DNA of 64,000 nucleotides, taken from positions 2,366,194 to 2,430,193 of the forward strand of contig NZ_LT629792.1 in assembly GCF_900106055.1 (NCBI RefSeq), given 5' to 3'. The translations under genes and the position numbers were made by a program. Below are positions 25,138 through 36,196 of the stretch, one piece after another (the first letter of the stretch is position 1; the number at the start of each line of letters is the position of its first letter). A model generated the notes under the pieces. That model searched no databases. It had not been told where the DNA came from and saw only the letters and a list, made by a program, of their open reading frames with translations. Source of the DNA: Schaalia radingae (lineage in GTDB: Bacteria > Actinomycetota > Actinomycetes > Actinomycetales > Actinomycetaceae).

Positions 25138-27137
25138 TCAGGCTTTGCGGCGTCGGATAACCATGGCGCTGCCAGCAAGCAGCATCATCACGCCTGCTGC
25201 CATCTGAACGTATCCGTCAGCTCACCCAGTGCTGGCAAGTTTCCGCGCAGAATAGCTCGGCTGGACCGAATCTCCCGGGTCGACACCTGGCTTTGGTTGA
25301 GGGTCGGGAGCAGGTTCAGAGTCACGCGTCGTCCACTGAGCGTATAGTGTCATGTCCTCGGTCACCGGAGTAGTGCCTGTGAAGTTCGTGCCTTTCCCAT
25401 CGCGTTGAGTATTCCACCCATTGAATTTGTAGTGGACACCGTCAACCTCCATTGAAGCAGGCAATGTCGGCATGCTCTGATCAGTTAATGAGTCAGCCTC
25501 AATACCCTTCTTGTGCACAACATTGATCGTGCCGAGGTCTTTTTCAGCAGCACCAGGAGGTGTGTTCTCATCGAAGCTCACCTTGTTGAAGGCAAATGTC
25601 ACGTCCACGTTGTTGGCTTGCACCGGGCCAAGCAGGAGCTTGCCTCCAAGGGATTGTCCAAAGACGTTCACTACGGAAGCCTTCACCACGCCCTCAGCAT
25701 TCCAGTGACCTGAATCGGATCTGCTTCGCCATTGGCGATCTTCAGGGCATCTTCTGGGCTGACAGTGAGCGGAGCGCTCGAATCGTCAAGCATCAGGCGC
25801 TGCATCTTGGCGATCTTCTCATAGGTCGCAGGAATGCGGTCACCACCAGGCGCTTGGTCATATCCGGTTCGGGTACGAGTACGAACCACGATTTCGTGGA
25901 CGGGAACACGTTCGCCAGCGGCATTCGTCATCCACGGGACAATTTCGATGATCGTGTCTGGATTATTGTTTTCTGCGAAGTCTATTGCCGTCTTGCCATC
26001 CGCAACGAGGGAAACCCCATATTTCCCGCCGGGATTGTCCTTATCCCCCATCGCAACTTCACTGCCATCGGCGTTCGTTGCGGCGTAGACAGCGATCGGA
26101 CGGAATGTGTAGCTGGAGAACTTGATCTTCATCCGCTCCGGCATCACGATGCGTTCGTCGAGCTTGACGCGCATATCGACGTGGGTCGCCTTGGCTGTTC
26201 TGTTCGCCAACTGACTCCAGTCAGAACCGTTATCCAACGCACCTACTATCGGATCTTTGTAGACAGTAATCGAGGTGAACGGAGGCATCGAAAACTGCGC
26301 CTCATAAGAAACCTGGTAACCATCGGTACGGTCGTCGTAGTAAGCGGTTGTGGTTGGCATATCGCCTTCGACTTCAAATTTCTTGATGTCGGAGTCAGGC
26401 GCTGTTTGCTCACCGCTCTTGCCGCAGTTGATGGTTGCCATCGACGTGGTATCCAGGCCGACGTAGTCGGTATTGGATACGTAGATAGCGTGCAGGGTCT
26501 GAGGCGCGGTTCCGGCTGGGAAAATGTCGCCAACCTTCTGGCTCGCAAAGTAGAACGGACTGTCTTCCGAATATTTCTTAAGATCCTTGAACTTCGGATC
26601 TGGAGACCACCCGAGGAAGTACATCCTGAAAGGCCACTGATTGATATCGGTCTGTACACCCTGCGTACCGAGAACCGCTTCCGGGTCAGTGAAGGTTTGC
26701 TTCGCCTGCACATTCTCACCGTACATAGAGGTGATCTGGACACTGTAAGGCGCGGCCTCCGAGGACTCTGCAGGTGGAGCTGCCGCTTCACGCGCAGACG
26801 TATCGTTCGGTTCGACTGAAACAGCAGTATCTTCTGCCGGGGCAGGAGCACCCTCTTCAGAAGTCGGAGCAGCTTCTGAGGCATGAGCCGCCTCCGCAGG
26901 AGCCGCTTCAGGATCGACAGGTGACGGGCTCGGCTGACCGGCATCAGATGCCGGCTCGCTGGATTCCACAGCAGGATCAGCGGCAGCGGCATCACTTCCA
27001 TCACCATCTGCCCACGTCACTGGGGTGATGCCACACATCAGCAGGAGAGCCAACAACAAACTAACACTTGAAAAATGTATGACAGGATACACGGACTTTG
27101 TGTGTGACAACATCCTCATGAGGTCCCTTTTTTTCAA
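25138..27137 (-). pseudogene. Sortase-anchored surface protein, frameshifted, stop codon in sorting signal
   Basis: The first frame (27137-25683) starts with a long signal peptide (hydrophobic VSLLLALLLMCGITPVTWA), then a Pro/Ala/Glu-rich stalk and a ~330-residue adhesin-like part. It ends prematurely at QVTGMLRAW. One base out of frame the protein continues (NAEGVVKASVVNVFGQ) into a beta-repeat of the InlB type (YKFNGWNTQRDGKGTNF, then MTLYAQW), a Pro-rich linker and the sorting motif LASTG. Directly after LASTG an in-frame TGA (25219-25221) stops translation. Beyond it the same frame still encodes the membrane anchor (MAAGVMMLLAGSAMVI) and RRRKA, ending at 25138. So two lesions prevent a cell-wall-anchored product, unless the frameshift is a sequencing error. 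Confidence 0.7.
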
Positions 27138-27215
27138 AGGGAGTCAGAATCTGGACCCGGATATCGTACACTCAGCAATACTCCGGCATTAGCCCAATAT
27201 TCGTCGCCACGACAC

Positions 27216-27246
27216 AAAAAGCGCTCATTGTGAATCACAATGAGCG
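27216..27246 (-). terminator. Intrinsic terminator after tRNA-Ile/tRNA-Ala
   Basis: A perfect 11-bp stem (CGCTCATTGTG / CACAATGAGCG, 27222-27246) with a 3-nt loop, followed on the minus strand by CTTTTTG. It lies 6 bp past the CCA end of tRNA-Ala and would end transcription of the tRNA operon before the surface-protein gene. Confidence 0.88.
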
Positions 27247-27251
27247 TCCAG

Positions 27252-27327
27252 TGGTGGAGCTAGTGGGACTCGAACCCACGACCCCCTGCTTGCAAAGCAG
27301 GTGCGCTACCAGCTGCGCCATAGCCCC
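27252..27327 (-). tRNA. tRNA-Ala (anticodon TGC)
   Basis: A 76-nt cloverleaf with encoded CCA. The acceptor GGGGCTA pairs with TAGCTCC. The D arm is GCGCAGCTGGTAGCGC, the anticodon arm CCTGC-TTTGCAA-GCAGG with anticodon TGC, and the T arm GTGGGTTCGAGTCCCAC. It is the second gene after tRNA-Ile in a minus-strand operon near gyrA. Confidence 0.96.
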
Positions 27328-27405
27328 GTTATTGAGTTCCTACCGTACCTGACGGTGACAGCTCCAGACAACCGCCCAGAAAGCGGTCGGGTCGGGTCGC
27401 CGTCG

Positions 27406-27558
27406 TTAATGAGCGGTGGAAGATTCCGGCTCATATTCGTCGGTGACGGACCTCCACAGATCAGCGTTATTGGACAGGTCCTGAGCAATTTGACGAACGA
27501 CAATCCCCGCTATCGCAGCACCGGCAAGCGCCGCAATGGTCGTGATCGCCTTCTTCAC
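27406..27558 (-). CDS. DLW-39 family small protein
   Basis: A 50-residue peptide gene between tRNA-Ile and tRNA-Ala: MKKAITTIAALAGAAIAGIV, then VRQIAQDLSNNADLWRSVTD, ending EYEPESSTAH. The hydrophobic N-terminal helix and the NNADLWRSVTDE motif are those of the DLW-39 family, which occupies this place near gyrA in many actinobacteria. The GTG start has GGAGG 7 nt upstream. The function is unknown and a membrane location is likely. It is shorter than usual gene-finding cut-offs and easily missed. Confidence 0.88.
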   Translation of the reverse strand: MKKAITTIAALAGAAIAGIVVRQIAQDLSNNADLWRSVTDEYEPESSTAH

Positions 27559-27591
27559 CGCTCCGCCTCCCATTCAGCTGAGTGTGGACAG

Positions 27592-27665
27592 TGGGCCTAG
27601 CTGGACTCGAACCAGCGACCTCAGTCTTATCAGGACTGCGCTCTAACCAACTGAGCTATAGGCCC
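27592..27665 (-). tRNA. tRNA-Ile (anticodon GAT)
   Basis: A 74-nt cloverleaf without encoded CCA. The acceptor GGGCCTA pairs with TAGGCCC. The D arm is AGCTCAGTTGGTTAGAGC, the anticodon loop CTGATAA with anticodon GAT, and the T arm GCTGGTTCGAGTCCAGC. It is first in the tRNA-Ile/DLW-39/tRNA-Ala string. Confidence 0.96.
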
Positions 27666-27787
27666 ATCCGCGCCCCAAGGGCACCGAACTATCGTACCCG
27701 AGCATCGGTGCGACAACAAAACGAGAGCCTAGTGACGTCTATGACATTCACCGACACCACAGTCGCCATCTTCCACCGCTCGCGCCT

Positions 27788-28192
27788 CTACTCATCCATC
27801 AAGGACACGCGCACCCCGCCCACCAATGAGGCGATGATGTTGTACAGGAACGCACCCAGCGTCGACATCGCCGTGATCATGATGACGTTGGCCACCGCCG
27901 CAATGGTCGCGTAGGACAGCACCTTCGACAAATGCAGGTACTCCATGAGCGTGACGAAACGTTCCGCGCTCAGATTCTTGAGGAATTCCTCAATGTCGCC
28001 GAAAACGTGCATGGAGTCGAGCATCAGCCACAACACCAGGGTGGCGAACACCAACGCTATCCCCAGCGCCACGGACAACAGGAAACCAACCTTCATGACT
28101 GACCACGGGTCCACGCGCGCTACCGACAGGTCGACTCTGCGCGGTACATCCTCATCCAGGATCGGCTGATCGAGGTCTTCAAGATCGCTCAT
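27788..28192 (-). CDS. DUF3566 membrane protein
   Basis: A 134-residue actinobacterial protein found directly after gyrA. An acidic N-terminus is followed by [31 protein letters not shown] (first helix) and a second helix near residues 93-118 ([25 protein letters not shown]). Its ATG overlaps the gyrA stop by 4 bp, so it is translated with gyrase. The function is not established; a membrane role near the origin region is speculative. Confidence 0.88.
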   Translation of the reverse strand: MSDLEDLDQPILDEDVPRRVDLSVARVDPWSVMKVGFLLSVALGIALVFATLVLWLMLDSMHVFGDIEEFLKNLSAERFVTLMEYLHLSKVLSYATIAAVANVIMITAMSTLGAFLYNIIASLVGGVRVSLMDE

Positions 28193-30774
28193 TGCTCGTC
28201 CTCCTCAGTTTCTGCACTTGACGCTACAGGCTCATCAGCCTCTTGTGCAGCTGATTCGTCGGCGGTTTCATCAACGGCCTCATCTTCGTCATCCTCCGTG
28301 TGACGCGTAATCGCAATAATGCGGTCATCGTCATCCGGGCGAGCGAAAATGACACCCATAGTGTTGCGCCCGGTGGCACGCACGTCGGACGCGTTGATTT
28401 GGACAAGTTTACCGGATTCGGTAATCACCATGACATTCTCGTCACTGTCGACAACGAGGGCGCCCACCAGTGCACCTCGTTCATCCACCAAGTTGCCTAC
28501 TCGCACGCCGAAAATGCCGCGACCCTTCACAGGATATTCGCTCAACGGGGTGCGCTTCGCGTAGCCACCATCTGTGACGATCAGCAGGTCCGCACCCTCG
28601 CGCACAACTTCCATCGCCAGCAGCTCATCGCCGTCACGGAACTTCATGCCGCGCACACCCGACGTGCCGCGCCCCATCGGACGCAGCTGCTCATCGCTGG
28701 CAGTAAATCGCACCGCTTGCCCCTTACGGGACACCAGGATCAGATCATCATCAGCGTTCACCAGCTGAGCAGACACCTGCTGATCAGGCTCTCCGTTGTC
28801 ATCATCACGCAAGTTGATCGCAATAATGCCGCCGGTTCTGGCACTGTCGTATTCCGACAGGCGCGTTTTCTTCACCAGACCGGACCGTGTGGCCAGCACC
28901 AGGTAGTCAGCCTCGTCGTAGTCGTGAATAGCCAGGACCTGTGCAATGCGCTCATCGGGTTGGAACGCAAGCAGATTCGCAACGTGCTGACCGCGGGAGG
29001 TGCGACCGCCCTCCGGAATCTCATACGCTTTCGCGCGGTAAACACGACCCAGGTTCGTGAAGAACAGCAGCCACTGGTGCGTGGTTGTGACAAAGAAATG
29101 CTCCACCACATCATCGCCCTTGAGCTGAGTGCCGCGCACACCTTTGCCGCCGCGTTTTTGCGAACGGTAATTGTCGGTGCGGGTACGTTTGGCGAAACCG
29201 TCACGGGTGATGGTCACCACCACGTCCTCTTCGGGGATGAGGTCCTCCATCGACATTTCGCCCGCGTACGGCACGATCGTGGTGACACGCTCATCACCGT
29301 AGCGCTCGACAATCTCCGCCAGCTCGGTGGACACAATGTCGCGCTGGCGTTGCGGGGTGGCCAGGATGTCTTCCAGGTCGGCCACATGGTCACGCAACTG
29401 TGCGTGCTCGTCCAGAATCTTCTGACGTTCGAGGGCGGCCAGGCGACGCAACTGCAGTGCCAAAATGGCATCAGACTGCGCTTCATCAATGTTGAGCAGG
29501 TCCATCAGGCCGGTGCGCGCATCGTCGGCTGTTGGAGAGCGACGAATCAGCGCAATCACTTCATCGAGGGCATCGAGCGCCTTGAGGTAGCCTTCCAGAA
29601 TGTGCAGGCGTTCGCGCGCCTTGTTCAAACGGAAGCGAGTGCGCCGCTCAATGACTTCGATCTGGTGTCTGATCCAGTGACGGATAAATCCATCCAGCGA
29701 CAGTGTGCGCGGCACGCCGTCCACCAGGGCGAGCATATTCGCCGGGAACGAGTCCTGCAGCTGCGTGCGCTTGTACAAGTTGTTCAGGACAACTTTGGCA
29801 ACCGCGTCGCGTTTGAGAACCATGATCAGGCGCGTGCCTGAACGGCCCGACGTTTCGTCACGGATATCCGCAATACCCTGGATCTGGCCGGCCTTGACCA
29901 TGTCGGCAATTTTCTGGACCAGGTTATCGGGGTTGACCTGGTAAGGCAGCGCCTTGACAACCAGGCACGTGCGGCCATGGATTTCCTCAACCTCGACAAT
30001 GGCGCGCTGAATAATCGAGCCGCGGCCAGTGCGGTAGGCATCCTCAATGCCCTTGCGACCCAGGATCGTCGCACCGGAAGGAAAATCCGGGCCCTTGATG
30101 CGTTCCATGAGAGCTGCCAGCAGTTCTTCACGCGTGGCATCAGGATGCTCAAGTGCCCACTGCACACCCTCGGCCACCTCACGCAGGTTATGCGGCGGGA
30201 TGCGCGTGGCCATACCCACGGCAATACCTTCCGACCCGTTGATCAGCAGGTTCGGAATACGCGACGGCAGGATCGTAGGCTCCTGGGTGCGCCCATCGTA
30301 GTTGTCCTGGAAGTCAACAGTGTCTTCATCAATGTCGCGCACCATTTCCATCGCCAGGGGCGCCATCTTACATTCGGTATAACGAGGGGCAGCAGGCCCC
30401 AGGTTACCGGGAGAACCAAAGTTACCCTGACCGGCAATGAGCGGGTAACGCATTGACCACGGCTGGATGAGGCGAGCCAAAGCGTCATACACGGAGCTGT
30501 CACCGTGAGGGTGGTAGTGCGCCAACACGTCACCGACGACGCGCATGCACTTGTAGAAACCTGCATTGGGGCGGTATCCGCCGTCGTACATGGCATACAG
30601 GATGCGGCGGTGAACCGGCTTGAGGCCGTCTCGCACGTCCGGAAGGGCGCGGCCCACAATGACCGACATGGCGTAATCAAGGTACGACCTCTTCATTTCC
30701 ATTTCGAGGTCGACTTGATCAATCCGTCCGTGCGGAGCGGTTGATTCAATCTCTGTGGTGGGCTCGTCACTCAC
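28189..30774 (-). CDS. gyrA: DNA gyrase subunit A
   Basis: An 861-residue subunit that cuts and rejoins DNA to introduce negative supercoils with GyrB. The N-terminal winged helix has [20 protein letters not shown]. The catalytic Tyr lies in AAPRYTE, after the [15 protein letters not shown] quinolone region, where the Ser and Asp positions usually mutated in resistance are unchanged. The GyrA box QKRGGKG opens the C-terminal beta-pinwheel. The last ~40 residues are an acidic tail. It lies 72 bp after gyrB and is followed by the DUF3566 gene with a 4-bp overlap. Confidence 0.97.
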   Translation of the reverse strand: MSDEPTTEIESTAPHGRIDQVDLEMEMKRSYLDYAMSVIVGRALPDVRDGLKPVHRRILYAMYDGGYRPNAGFYKCMRVVGDVLAHYHPHGDSSVYDALARLIQPWSMRYPLIAGQGNFGSPGNLGPAAPRYTECKMAPLAMEMVRDIDEDTVDFQDNYDGRTQEPTILPSRIPNLLINGSEGIAVGMATRIPPHNLREVAEGVQWALEHPDATREELLAALMERIKGPDFPSGATILGRKGIEDAYRTGRGSIIQRAIVEVEEIHGRTCLVVKALPYQVNPDNLVQKIADMVKAGQIQGIADIRDETSGRSGTRLIMVLKRDAVAKVVLNNLYKRTQLQDSFPANMLALVDGVPRTLSLDGFIRHWIRHQIEVIERRTRFRLNKARERLHILEGYLKALDALDEVIALIRRSPTADDARTGLMDLLNIDEAQSDAILALQLRRLAALERQKILDEHAQLRDHVADLEDILATPQRQRDIVSTELAEIVERYGDERVTTIVPYAGEMSMEDLIPEEDVVVTITRDGFAKRTRTDNYRSQKRGGKGVRGTQLKGDDVVEHFFVTTTHQWLLFFTNLGRVYRAKAYEIPEGGRTSRGQHVANLLAFQPDERIAQVLAIHDYDEADYLVLATRSGLVKKTRLSEYDSARTGGIIAINLRDDDNGEPDQQVSAQLVNADDDLILVSRKGQAVRFTASDEQLRPMGRGTSGVRGMKFRDGDELLAMEVVREGADLLIVTDGGYAKRTPLSEYPVKGRGIFGVRVGNLVDERGALVGALVVDSDENVMVITESGKLVQINASDVRATGRNTMGVIFARPDDDDRIIAITRHTEDDEDEAVDETADESAAQEADEPVASSAETEEDEQ

Positions 30775-30846
30775 GATGAAACTCTCCTTGGTCCCTGATC
30801 AGTAGGTTGTTGACGATGGTCGGATCACTGTCGTTGCGCCGCGGCG

Positions 30847-32883
30847 CTAGGCGTCAATGAATCGCACATCCTGAGCGTTTCGTTGAATAAACGAACGCCT
30901 GGATTCCACGTCATCACCCATCAGCAGGGTGAAGATTTGGTCGGCAGCTGCTGCTTCGCCCACCTCGACTTGCTTCAAAATTCGGTGCGCAGGATCCATC
31001 GTGGTTTCCCACAATTCCTGGTCGTTCATCTCACCCAGGCCCTTGTAACGCTGGATGCCACCGTGCTTGGGCAGGCGATGACCGGCCTTGAGTCCTTCAG
31101 TAAGACAGTCGTCACGCTCCTTGTCCGAATACACGTATTCGTGCGGAGCATTCGTCCACTTGAGTCGATACAGCGGAGGTGTCGCTAGGTACACGTAGCC
31201 TTGCTCCACCAGTGGTCTCATATAGCGGTACAGGAACGTCAGCAGCAAGGTCGCGATGTGCTGGCCATCCACGTCAGCATCTGACATCAGCACGATCTTG
31301 AAGTAGCGCAACTTGTTGATGTCAAACTCTTCACCAATGCCGGTGCCCAGGGCGCTGATGAGAGACTGGATCGTCTCAGAGTTCAGCGCGCGGTCAAGGC
31401 GAGCCTTTTCAACGTTCAGGATCTTGCCGCGAAGTGGCAAAATCGCCTGGTGTTCCGGGTCGCGCCCACCGACGGCACTACCACCTGCCGAGTCACCCTC
31501 GACAATGAAGATTTCACACACTGAGGGGTCTTTGGATGAGCAGTCGCGCAACTTCGTCGGCATCGACAGCGTGTCCAGGGCGGTTTTGCGCCGAGTGGCT
31601 TCACGGGCCTTGCGTGCCGCGACGCGCGCCAACTGAGCCTGCTGACCTTTCATGATGATCGCCTTGGCGTCGGCAGGATGCGCATCGAACCAGTCCTGCA
31701 GGTGCTGGTAGACCTGCTGCTGGACGAATGTGCGGGCTTCTGTGTTCCCCAGCTTGGTCTTGGTCTGGCCTTCGAACTGCGGTTCGGTCAGCTTGATGGA
31801 GATCACCGCCGTCAGACCTTCACGCACATCTTCACCGGACAGGTTTTCGTCCTTGTCCTTGAGGATTCCGCGCTCCTTGGCATAACGGTTGATCACCGTG
31901 GTCAGTGCCGTGCGGAAGCCCTCTTCGTGTGTGCCGCCTTCGGTCGTATTGATCGTGTTGGCGTAGGTGTGCAGGCTCGACGAGTACGCCGTTGTCCACT
32001 GCATCGCAATTTCCAGCGACATCGTGCCCGGATCGTTTTCAGCTTCAAAATCAATGATCTCGGAGTTAATGACGTCAGTCTTGCGGCTCGAATCCAGGAA
32101 TTCCACGTAGTCGCGCAAGCCATGTTCATACATGTAGGACACGCGGCGGAACCCTGGAACAGGATCGTCAGCTGGGCCTTCGTCATCCCCGGTGATCTCG
32201 TCGCCCTCGTCCTGAACCCAGGGGCGCTCATCGGTCAGCGTGATGCGCAGCCCCTTATTGAGGAACGCCATCTGCTGGAAGCGGTGACGCAGCGTCTCAA
32301 AGTCAAACTCAGTGGACTCGAAGATCTGTGGATCTGGATAGAACACCTGGGTAGTGCCCGTTTCGTCGGTTTCCTCGCCACGTTCGAGCTCAGAGACCAC
32401 TGCCCCACCATCGGCAAAGGACATGCGCCACACGTACCCCTGTCGACGCACCTCAGTATCAACCCGGGTGGACAAAGCGTTCACGACGGAAATACCCACG
32501 CCATGCAGACCGCCGGAAACAGCGTACCCGCCGCCTCCGAACTTGCCTCCGGCGTGCAGAATCGTCATGACGACCTCAACAGTTGGTCGCCCCTCGGTGG
32601 GGTGAATATCCACTGGAATACCGCGCCCGTTGTCGACTACCTTCAGGCCGCCATCAGCCTGGATCGTCACCTCGATGTGGTCGGCATATCCAGCCAAAGC
32701 TTCGTCAACGGAGTTGTCGACCACTTCATACACCAGATGGTGCAAGCCGCGTTCTCCCGTTGAACCGATATACATGCCAGGCCGCTTACGAACAGCCTCC
32801 AGACCTTCCAGAACGGTGATGTCTGATGCCCCGTAATGCCCCTGGTCCTCATTTGGCTGGGAATTGATCCCTTCGTCCGCCAC
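30847..32883 (-). CDS. gyrB: DNA gyrase subunit B
   Basis: A 678-residue ATPase subunit of gyrase. The GHKL ATP site has [33 protein letters not shown] and [14 protein letters not shown]. The TOPRIM domain has [23 protein letters not shown] as EGDSAGG and the metal pair in DADVDG. The end matches the usual [14 protein letters not shown]. It is upstream of gyrA and downstream of dciA, with a 215-bp AT-rich gap before it that probably holds its promoter. Confidence 0.97.
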   Translation of the reverse strand: MADEGINSQPNEDQGHYGASDITVLEGLEAVRKRPGMYIGSTGERGLHHLVYEVVDNSVDEALAGYADHIEVTIQADGGLKVVDNGRGIPVDIHPTEGRPTVEVVMTILHAGGKFGGGGYAVSGGLHGVGISVVNALSTRVDTEVRRQGYVWRMSFADGGAVVSELERGEETDETGTTQVFYPDPQIFESTEFDFETLRHRFQQMAFLNKGLRITLTDERPWVQDEGDEITGDDEGPADDPVPGFRRVSYMYEHGLRDYVEFLDSSRKTDVINSEIIDFEAENDPGTMSLEIAMQWTTAYSSSLHTYANTINTTEGGTHEEGFRTALTTVINRYAKERGILKDKDENLSGEDVREGLTAVISIKLTEPQFEGQTKTKLGNTEARTFVQQQVYQHLQDWFDAHPADAKAIIMKGQQAQLARVAARKAREATRRKTALDTLSMPTKLRDCSSKDPSVCEIFIVEGDSAGGSAVGGRDPEHQAILPLRGKILNVEKARLDRALNSETIQSLISALGTGIGEEFDINKLRYFKIVLMSDADVDGQHIATLLLTFLYRYMRPLVEQGYVYLATPPLYRLKWTNAPHEYVYSDKERDDCLTEGLKAGHRLPKHGGIQRYKGLGEMNDQELWETTMDPAHRILKQVEVGEAAAADQIFTLLMGDDVESRRSFIQRNAQDVRFIDA

Positions 32884-33098
32884 TCACCGGCTCCCCTCAT
32901 TGTGATGGTGCTGTGCACCGCGGGCTGGCTGCCCTCCCGGAAAATTCCGGGACCGTGTGTCCACATGACACACTACTCATAATCTGTTTATATTTTACCA
33001 AAAAACAGGGTTTTTCGACTTGATTTCACGTTGGTGCAGGCCCTACTAAAGTACTCGTGAGCTGCGAAAATACAGGTTTTGATGAAGTGTGGGAGGGG

Positions 33099-33818
33099 TC
33101 ACCCATACGTGTCACGCACACCTCTGCCCTTCACTGACCATCGGCCCTTGTTCCAGGAGGGGGCCGACGGGCCGCGGACGATGACCTGATCGACCACTCC
33201 GGCACCGACTTCTTCGGCAATTCGGCGCTCAATATGAGGCAGAAGCAGCACGAGCTGTTTGGCCCACGCCGTTGATGAACAGCGCACAATGAGTGTGCGG
33301 TCATTGAAGGTTTCGATTGAACAGTGCTGGGCGACGTTGTCTCCAACAATCACTGGCCACTGCGCCATAACGGACCCCATCGCGGTCGAGGAATCCCACC
33401 CGCGGTCATGCGTGGTCTTCTTAATGACACGTCCAATGGAGCGCGGTTCATTCCACCGCAAGCGACCAGAAGCCAGTCCCACACGTCCGGCGCGCCCAGC
33501 CCCGCTTCGATGCCGCAATGCCCACAGAGGTCCCAGCATGGCACGAGCTCGCAGTTCCTCGCGTGCATTGCGAGGTTCGAGGGTGACCTGACCACTGTGT
33601 GTATCACCGTTCGATGCACCGGTGTCACCTGCACCAGCGTGAGCGCCATGGGCGAACTCATCGCGCTGAGTGCGCCCAGAAGAGCCGGCAGCGCGCGGAT
33701 GAGTGCTGCGCGTGGCTCCCCGAGCCAGCATGGCACGCTGCATGCGAGCAGTGGCCTGCGCGATCACATCGGTGCGCTCACCATCAGAAAGCAGTCCGGA
33801 ATTTTCATTCACGCTCAA
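33099..33818 (-). CDS. dciA: DciA-like replicative helicase loader (DUF721)
   Basis: A 239-residue protein. The C-terminal ~110 residues form the DUF721/DciA domain (SSTAMGSVMAQWPVIVGDNVAQHC, then LIVRCSSTAWAKQLVLLLPHIERRI), which loads the DnaB helicase in bacteria without DnaC. The N-terminal half is Arg/Gly/Ser-rich and disordered, as usual in actinobacteria. The start (TTG at 33818 or GTG at 33812) lies inside the end of recF, giving translational coupling in the dnaN-recF-dciA string. Confidence 0.85.
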   Translation of the reverse strand: MSVNENSGLLSDGERTDVIAQATARMQRAMLARGATRSTHPRAAGSSGRTQRDEFAHGAHAGAGDTGASNGDTHSGQVTLEPRNAREELRARAMLGPLWALRHRSGAGRAGRVGLASGRLRWNEPRSIGRVIKKTTHDRGWDSSTAMGSVMAQWPVIVGDNVAQHCSIETFNDRTLIVRCSSTAWAKQLVLLLPHIERRIAEEVGAGVVDQVIVRGPSAPSWNKGRWSVKGRGVRDTYG

Positions 33819-35058
33819 TCACCGAGCCATCTTCTGGATCCCAGTGGACGCGAAAAATGTGAGCGTCCAGCTGATCGGGCACATCGCTCTCAACTGCCGC
33901 AGTAATGAGCACCTGATCTGCCTGCCTGATGACCTCGACAAGGGCTTGACGCCTCTGCGCATCGAGTTCAGCAAAGACATCATCGAGGATGAGGATTGGC
34001 CGTTCTCCCTCGTCACTCAGGACTTCAAAGGATGCCAGGCGAAGTGCCAGGGCAGCCGACCATGATTCGCCGTGAGATGCATAGCCTTTAACGGGCAAGT
34101 GTCCCAAAGTCAGTTCCAGGTCGTCGCGGTGGGCACCCACAAGGTTCACACCGCGTCGCACTTCATCGTCTCGAACATGCTGGAGGGCCTGTCTTAATGC
34201 CTCAATGTGCGCGGTCGGGTCAGTGACGTCGATATCGCTGAAGGCTGACACGGAGGCTTCCAGGCCCACTGAAAATTCTCGAGGCGAGTCAGCCACACTG
34301 CTATAGGCATCAGATGCCGGTGTACTCAGTAACGTGACGACGCGGTGGCGCTCAAGTGTGACCTGCGCAGACAGTTCCACGAATTGGTCATCCCAGATTT
34401 CCAGCGTTGACAGGTCAGGGACCTGGCCACGACGCACACGTGCACTGGCAGCTTTGAGCACTGCGGCGCGTTGGCGTGCCACACGGTCAAAATCTGCACG
34501 AACGGCGCTGAACGTCGGGTGAAGCTGGATCGCGCATTCGTCGATGAAACGGCGCCTGACCTGCGGTGCATCGCGCACAATGGACAGATCCTCGGGTGCG
34601 AACACAACGGTCCTGACCATTCCGAGGATTTTCTTAGCCGCCAGCGTGGTGCGATTCAGGCGCGCCCGATTGGCTTTTCCGCGCACCACTTCCAGTTCCA
34701 CCACCTGGTCGCGCCTGCCGGCTTGATCGCGCCTTTCGGAGGATTCACCTGCCTGTGACGTATCCGAAGCATTGTCACTGTTGTCCCCGCTCAGCGACGT
34801 CGTGTGCTCCCCTGTCACCAATTTCACGCGGATCATGGCACCACCAGGAGGAGCCTCCTCGCCGGTCGGTACCCGCACAAGTGCCGTGTCGGCAGCGACC
34901 CGATGAGACGAAAACGTTGACAAATAGGCGATGGCCTCAACAAGATTCGTTTTTCCCTGACCGTTGTGGCCAACGAAAACGCTCACTCCAGCGGGAAGTT
35001 CACACACCTGGTGACGGTAGGAACGGAAATCATCAAGTGCGATGTGCGAGATACGCAC
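33805..35058 (-). CDS. recF: DNA replication and repair protein RecF
   Basis: A 417-residue SMC-like ATPase that helps load RecA at gapped DNA. The Walker A is GHNGQGKTNLVEAIAYL, the start MRISHIALDDFRSYR matches the family, and the signature/Walker B is LILDDVFAELDAQRRQAL. An Asp/Ser/Gly-rich insertion near residues 80-115 is longer than in most RecFs. The GTG start is 4 bp after the dnaN stop. Confidence 0.95.
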   Translation of the reverse strand: MRISHIALDDFRSYRHQVCELPAGVSVFVGHNGQGKTNLVEAIAYLSTFSSHRVAADTALVRVPTGEEAPPGGAMIRVKLVTGEHTTSLSGDNSDNASDTSQAGESSERRDQAGRRDQVVELEVVRGKANRARLNRTTLAAKKILGMVRTVVFAPEDLSIVRDAPQVRRRFIDECAIQLHPTFSAVRADFDRVARQRAAVLKAASARVRRGQVPDLSTLEIWDDQFVELSAQVTLERHRVVTLLSTPASDAYSSVADSPREFSVGLEASVSAFSDIDVTDPTAHIEALRQALQHVRDDEVRRGVNLVGAHRDDLELTLGHLPVKGYASHGESWSAALALRLASFEVLSDEGERPILILDDVFAELDAQRRQALVEVIRQADQVLITAAVESDVPDQLDAHIFRVHWDPEDGSVIERE

Positions 35059-35062
35059 ACAC

Positions 35063-36196
35063 TCACGCTCCGAAGCGGATGGGCATCAGCAGGTAGCGGA
35101 AACTGGTGTCCTCTCCCCCATCGAGTTCACTTTGACCAGTCATGACAACCGGCTTGGACTGGTGTGTAAAGCCGAAGCGCACAAAGTCAGCCGACAGTAC
35201 CGACAGGCCTTCAATCAGATACGACGGGTTGAATCCTGTGGTGATCTCGTTGTTGACCTGAGCTTCAATTGCTTCCGAACCCTGGGCGCTTTCACCCTGG
35301 CCGGCTTCGAGGACCACCTGACCTTCTGAAAATGCCATCCGCACCGACGTCTTACGCTCAGCCACCAGCGCCATACGCTTGACCGCTTCAAGCAGCACAT
35401 GACGATCACATACAGCCTGAATCGGTGTGGTTTCCGGGAAAAGTCGGGATACCGGCGGGTAATCCCCGTCCATCAACGTGGAGGTGGTGCGTCGACCCGA
35501 TGCCTCAAAACCAATCAGAGATGATGCTCCTGGCTTGGATTCACGTGACAGACCGATCGTCACGCGCGACCCTGATGCGGTGGACTTGGCCACGTCGCTC
35601 AGAATCCGGGCCTTCACCAGTGCCGCATCGGAGAACTGCGGGTCACTGGGTTCCCATTCCAGGTCACGCACAGCCAGGCGGTAGCGGTCAGTGGCGATCA
35701 GCGATATGCGCTCACCTTCAAACTCCATACGCACACCCGTCAACAGTGGCAACGTGTCGTCGCGCGACGCGGCGATCGAGACCTGGCCGATGGCCTGGGC
35801 AAGTGTTTCAGAATCAACAGTGCCGCGTGTTTGGGGATGTTCGGGCAGCAGCGGGTACTCATCCAGTGGCATCACAGCCAGCACAAAGTGAGACGATCCG
35901 CAGGTGATCGTCACTTTCGGTCCGTCAACAGTGAAATCGACCGGACGCTGCGGCAGTGACTTACAGATGTCGGCCAGCAGGCGACCCGATACGAGAACCT
36001 CACCGGGCTCATGTACTTCGGCAGGAATATGCGAGTTCGCGGATACCTCGTAGTCGAATGACGACAGCGTGACGATCTCAGCATCTGCGCTGAGCCTGAC
36101 ACCTGCCAGAATCGGGCTGGGTGGCCGTTGCGGCAACGCTCGGGCAGTCCACGATACGGCTTCCGACAAAATGTCACGGGCGACAGTGAACTTCAT
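35063..36196 (-). CDS. dnaN: DNA polymerase III sliding clamp (beta subunit)
   Basis: A 377-residue clamp of three similar domains that tethers polymerase to DNA. The start at [16 protein letters not shown] (ATG 36196) is chosen over an upstream ATG because it begins the conserved domain and has GGAGGGG upstream. The C-terminus [10 protein letters not shown] corresponds to the conserved end of the clamp. It follows the oriC spacer and precedes recF by 4 bp. Confidence 0.96.
   Translation of the reverse strand: MKFTVARDILSEAVSWTARALPQRPPSPILAGVRLSADAEIVTLSSFDYEVSANSHIPAEVHEPGEVLVSGRLLADICKSLPQRPVDFTVDGPKVTITCGSSHFVLAVMPLDEYPLLPEHPQTRGTVDSETLAQAIGQVSIAASRDDTLPLLTGVRMEFEGERISLIATDRYRLAVRDLEWEPSDPQFSDAALVKARILSDVAKSTASGSRVTIGLSRESKPGASSLIGFEASGRRTTSTLMDGDYPPVSRLFPETTPIQAVCDRHVLLEAVKRMALVAERKTSVRMAFSEGQVVLEAGQGESAQGSEAIEAQVNNEITTGFNPSYLIEGLSVLSADFVRFGFTHQSKPVVMTGQSELDGGEDTSFRYLLMPIRFGA

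Noticed and set aside
28300..29841. 513-codon open frame on the plus strand
   Set aside because: It is fully antisense to gyrA, whose protein motifs are unambiguous. The long frame is a by-product of codon bias.
31678..32763. 361-codon open frame on the plus strand
   Set aside because: Antisense to gyrB, with no family resemblance.
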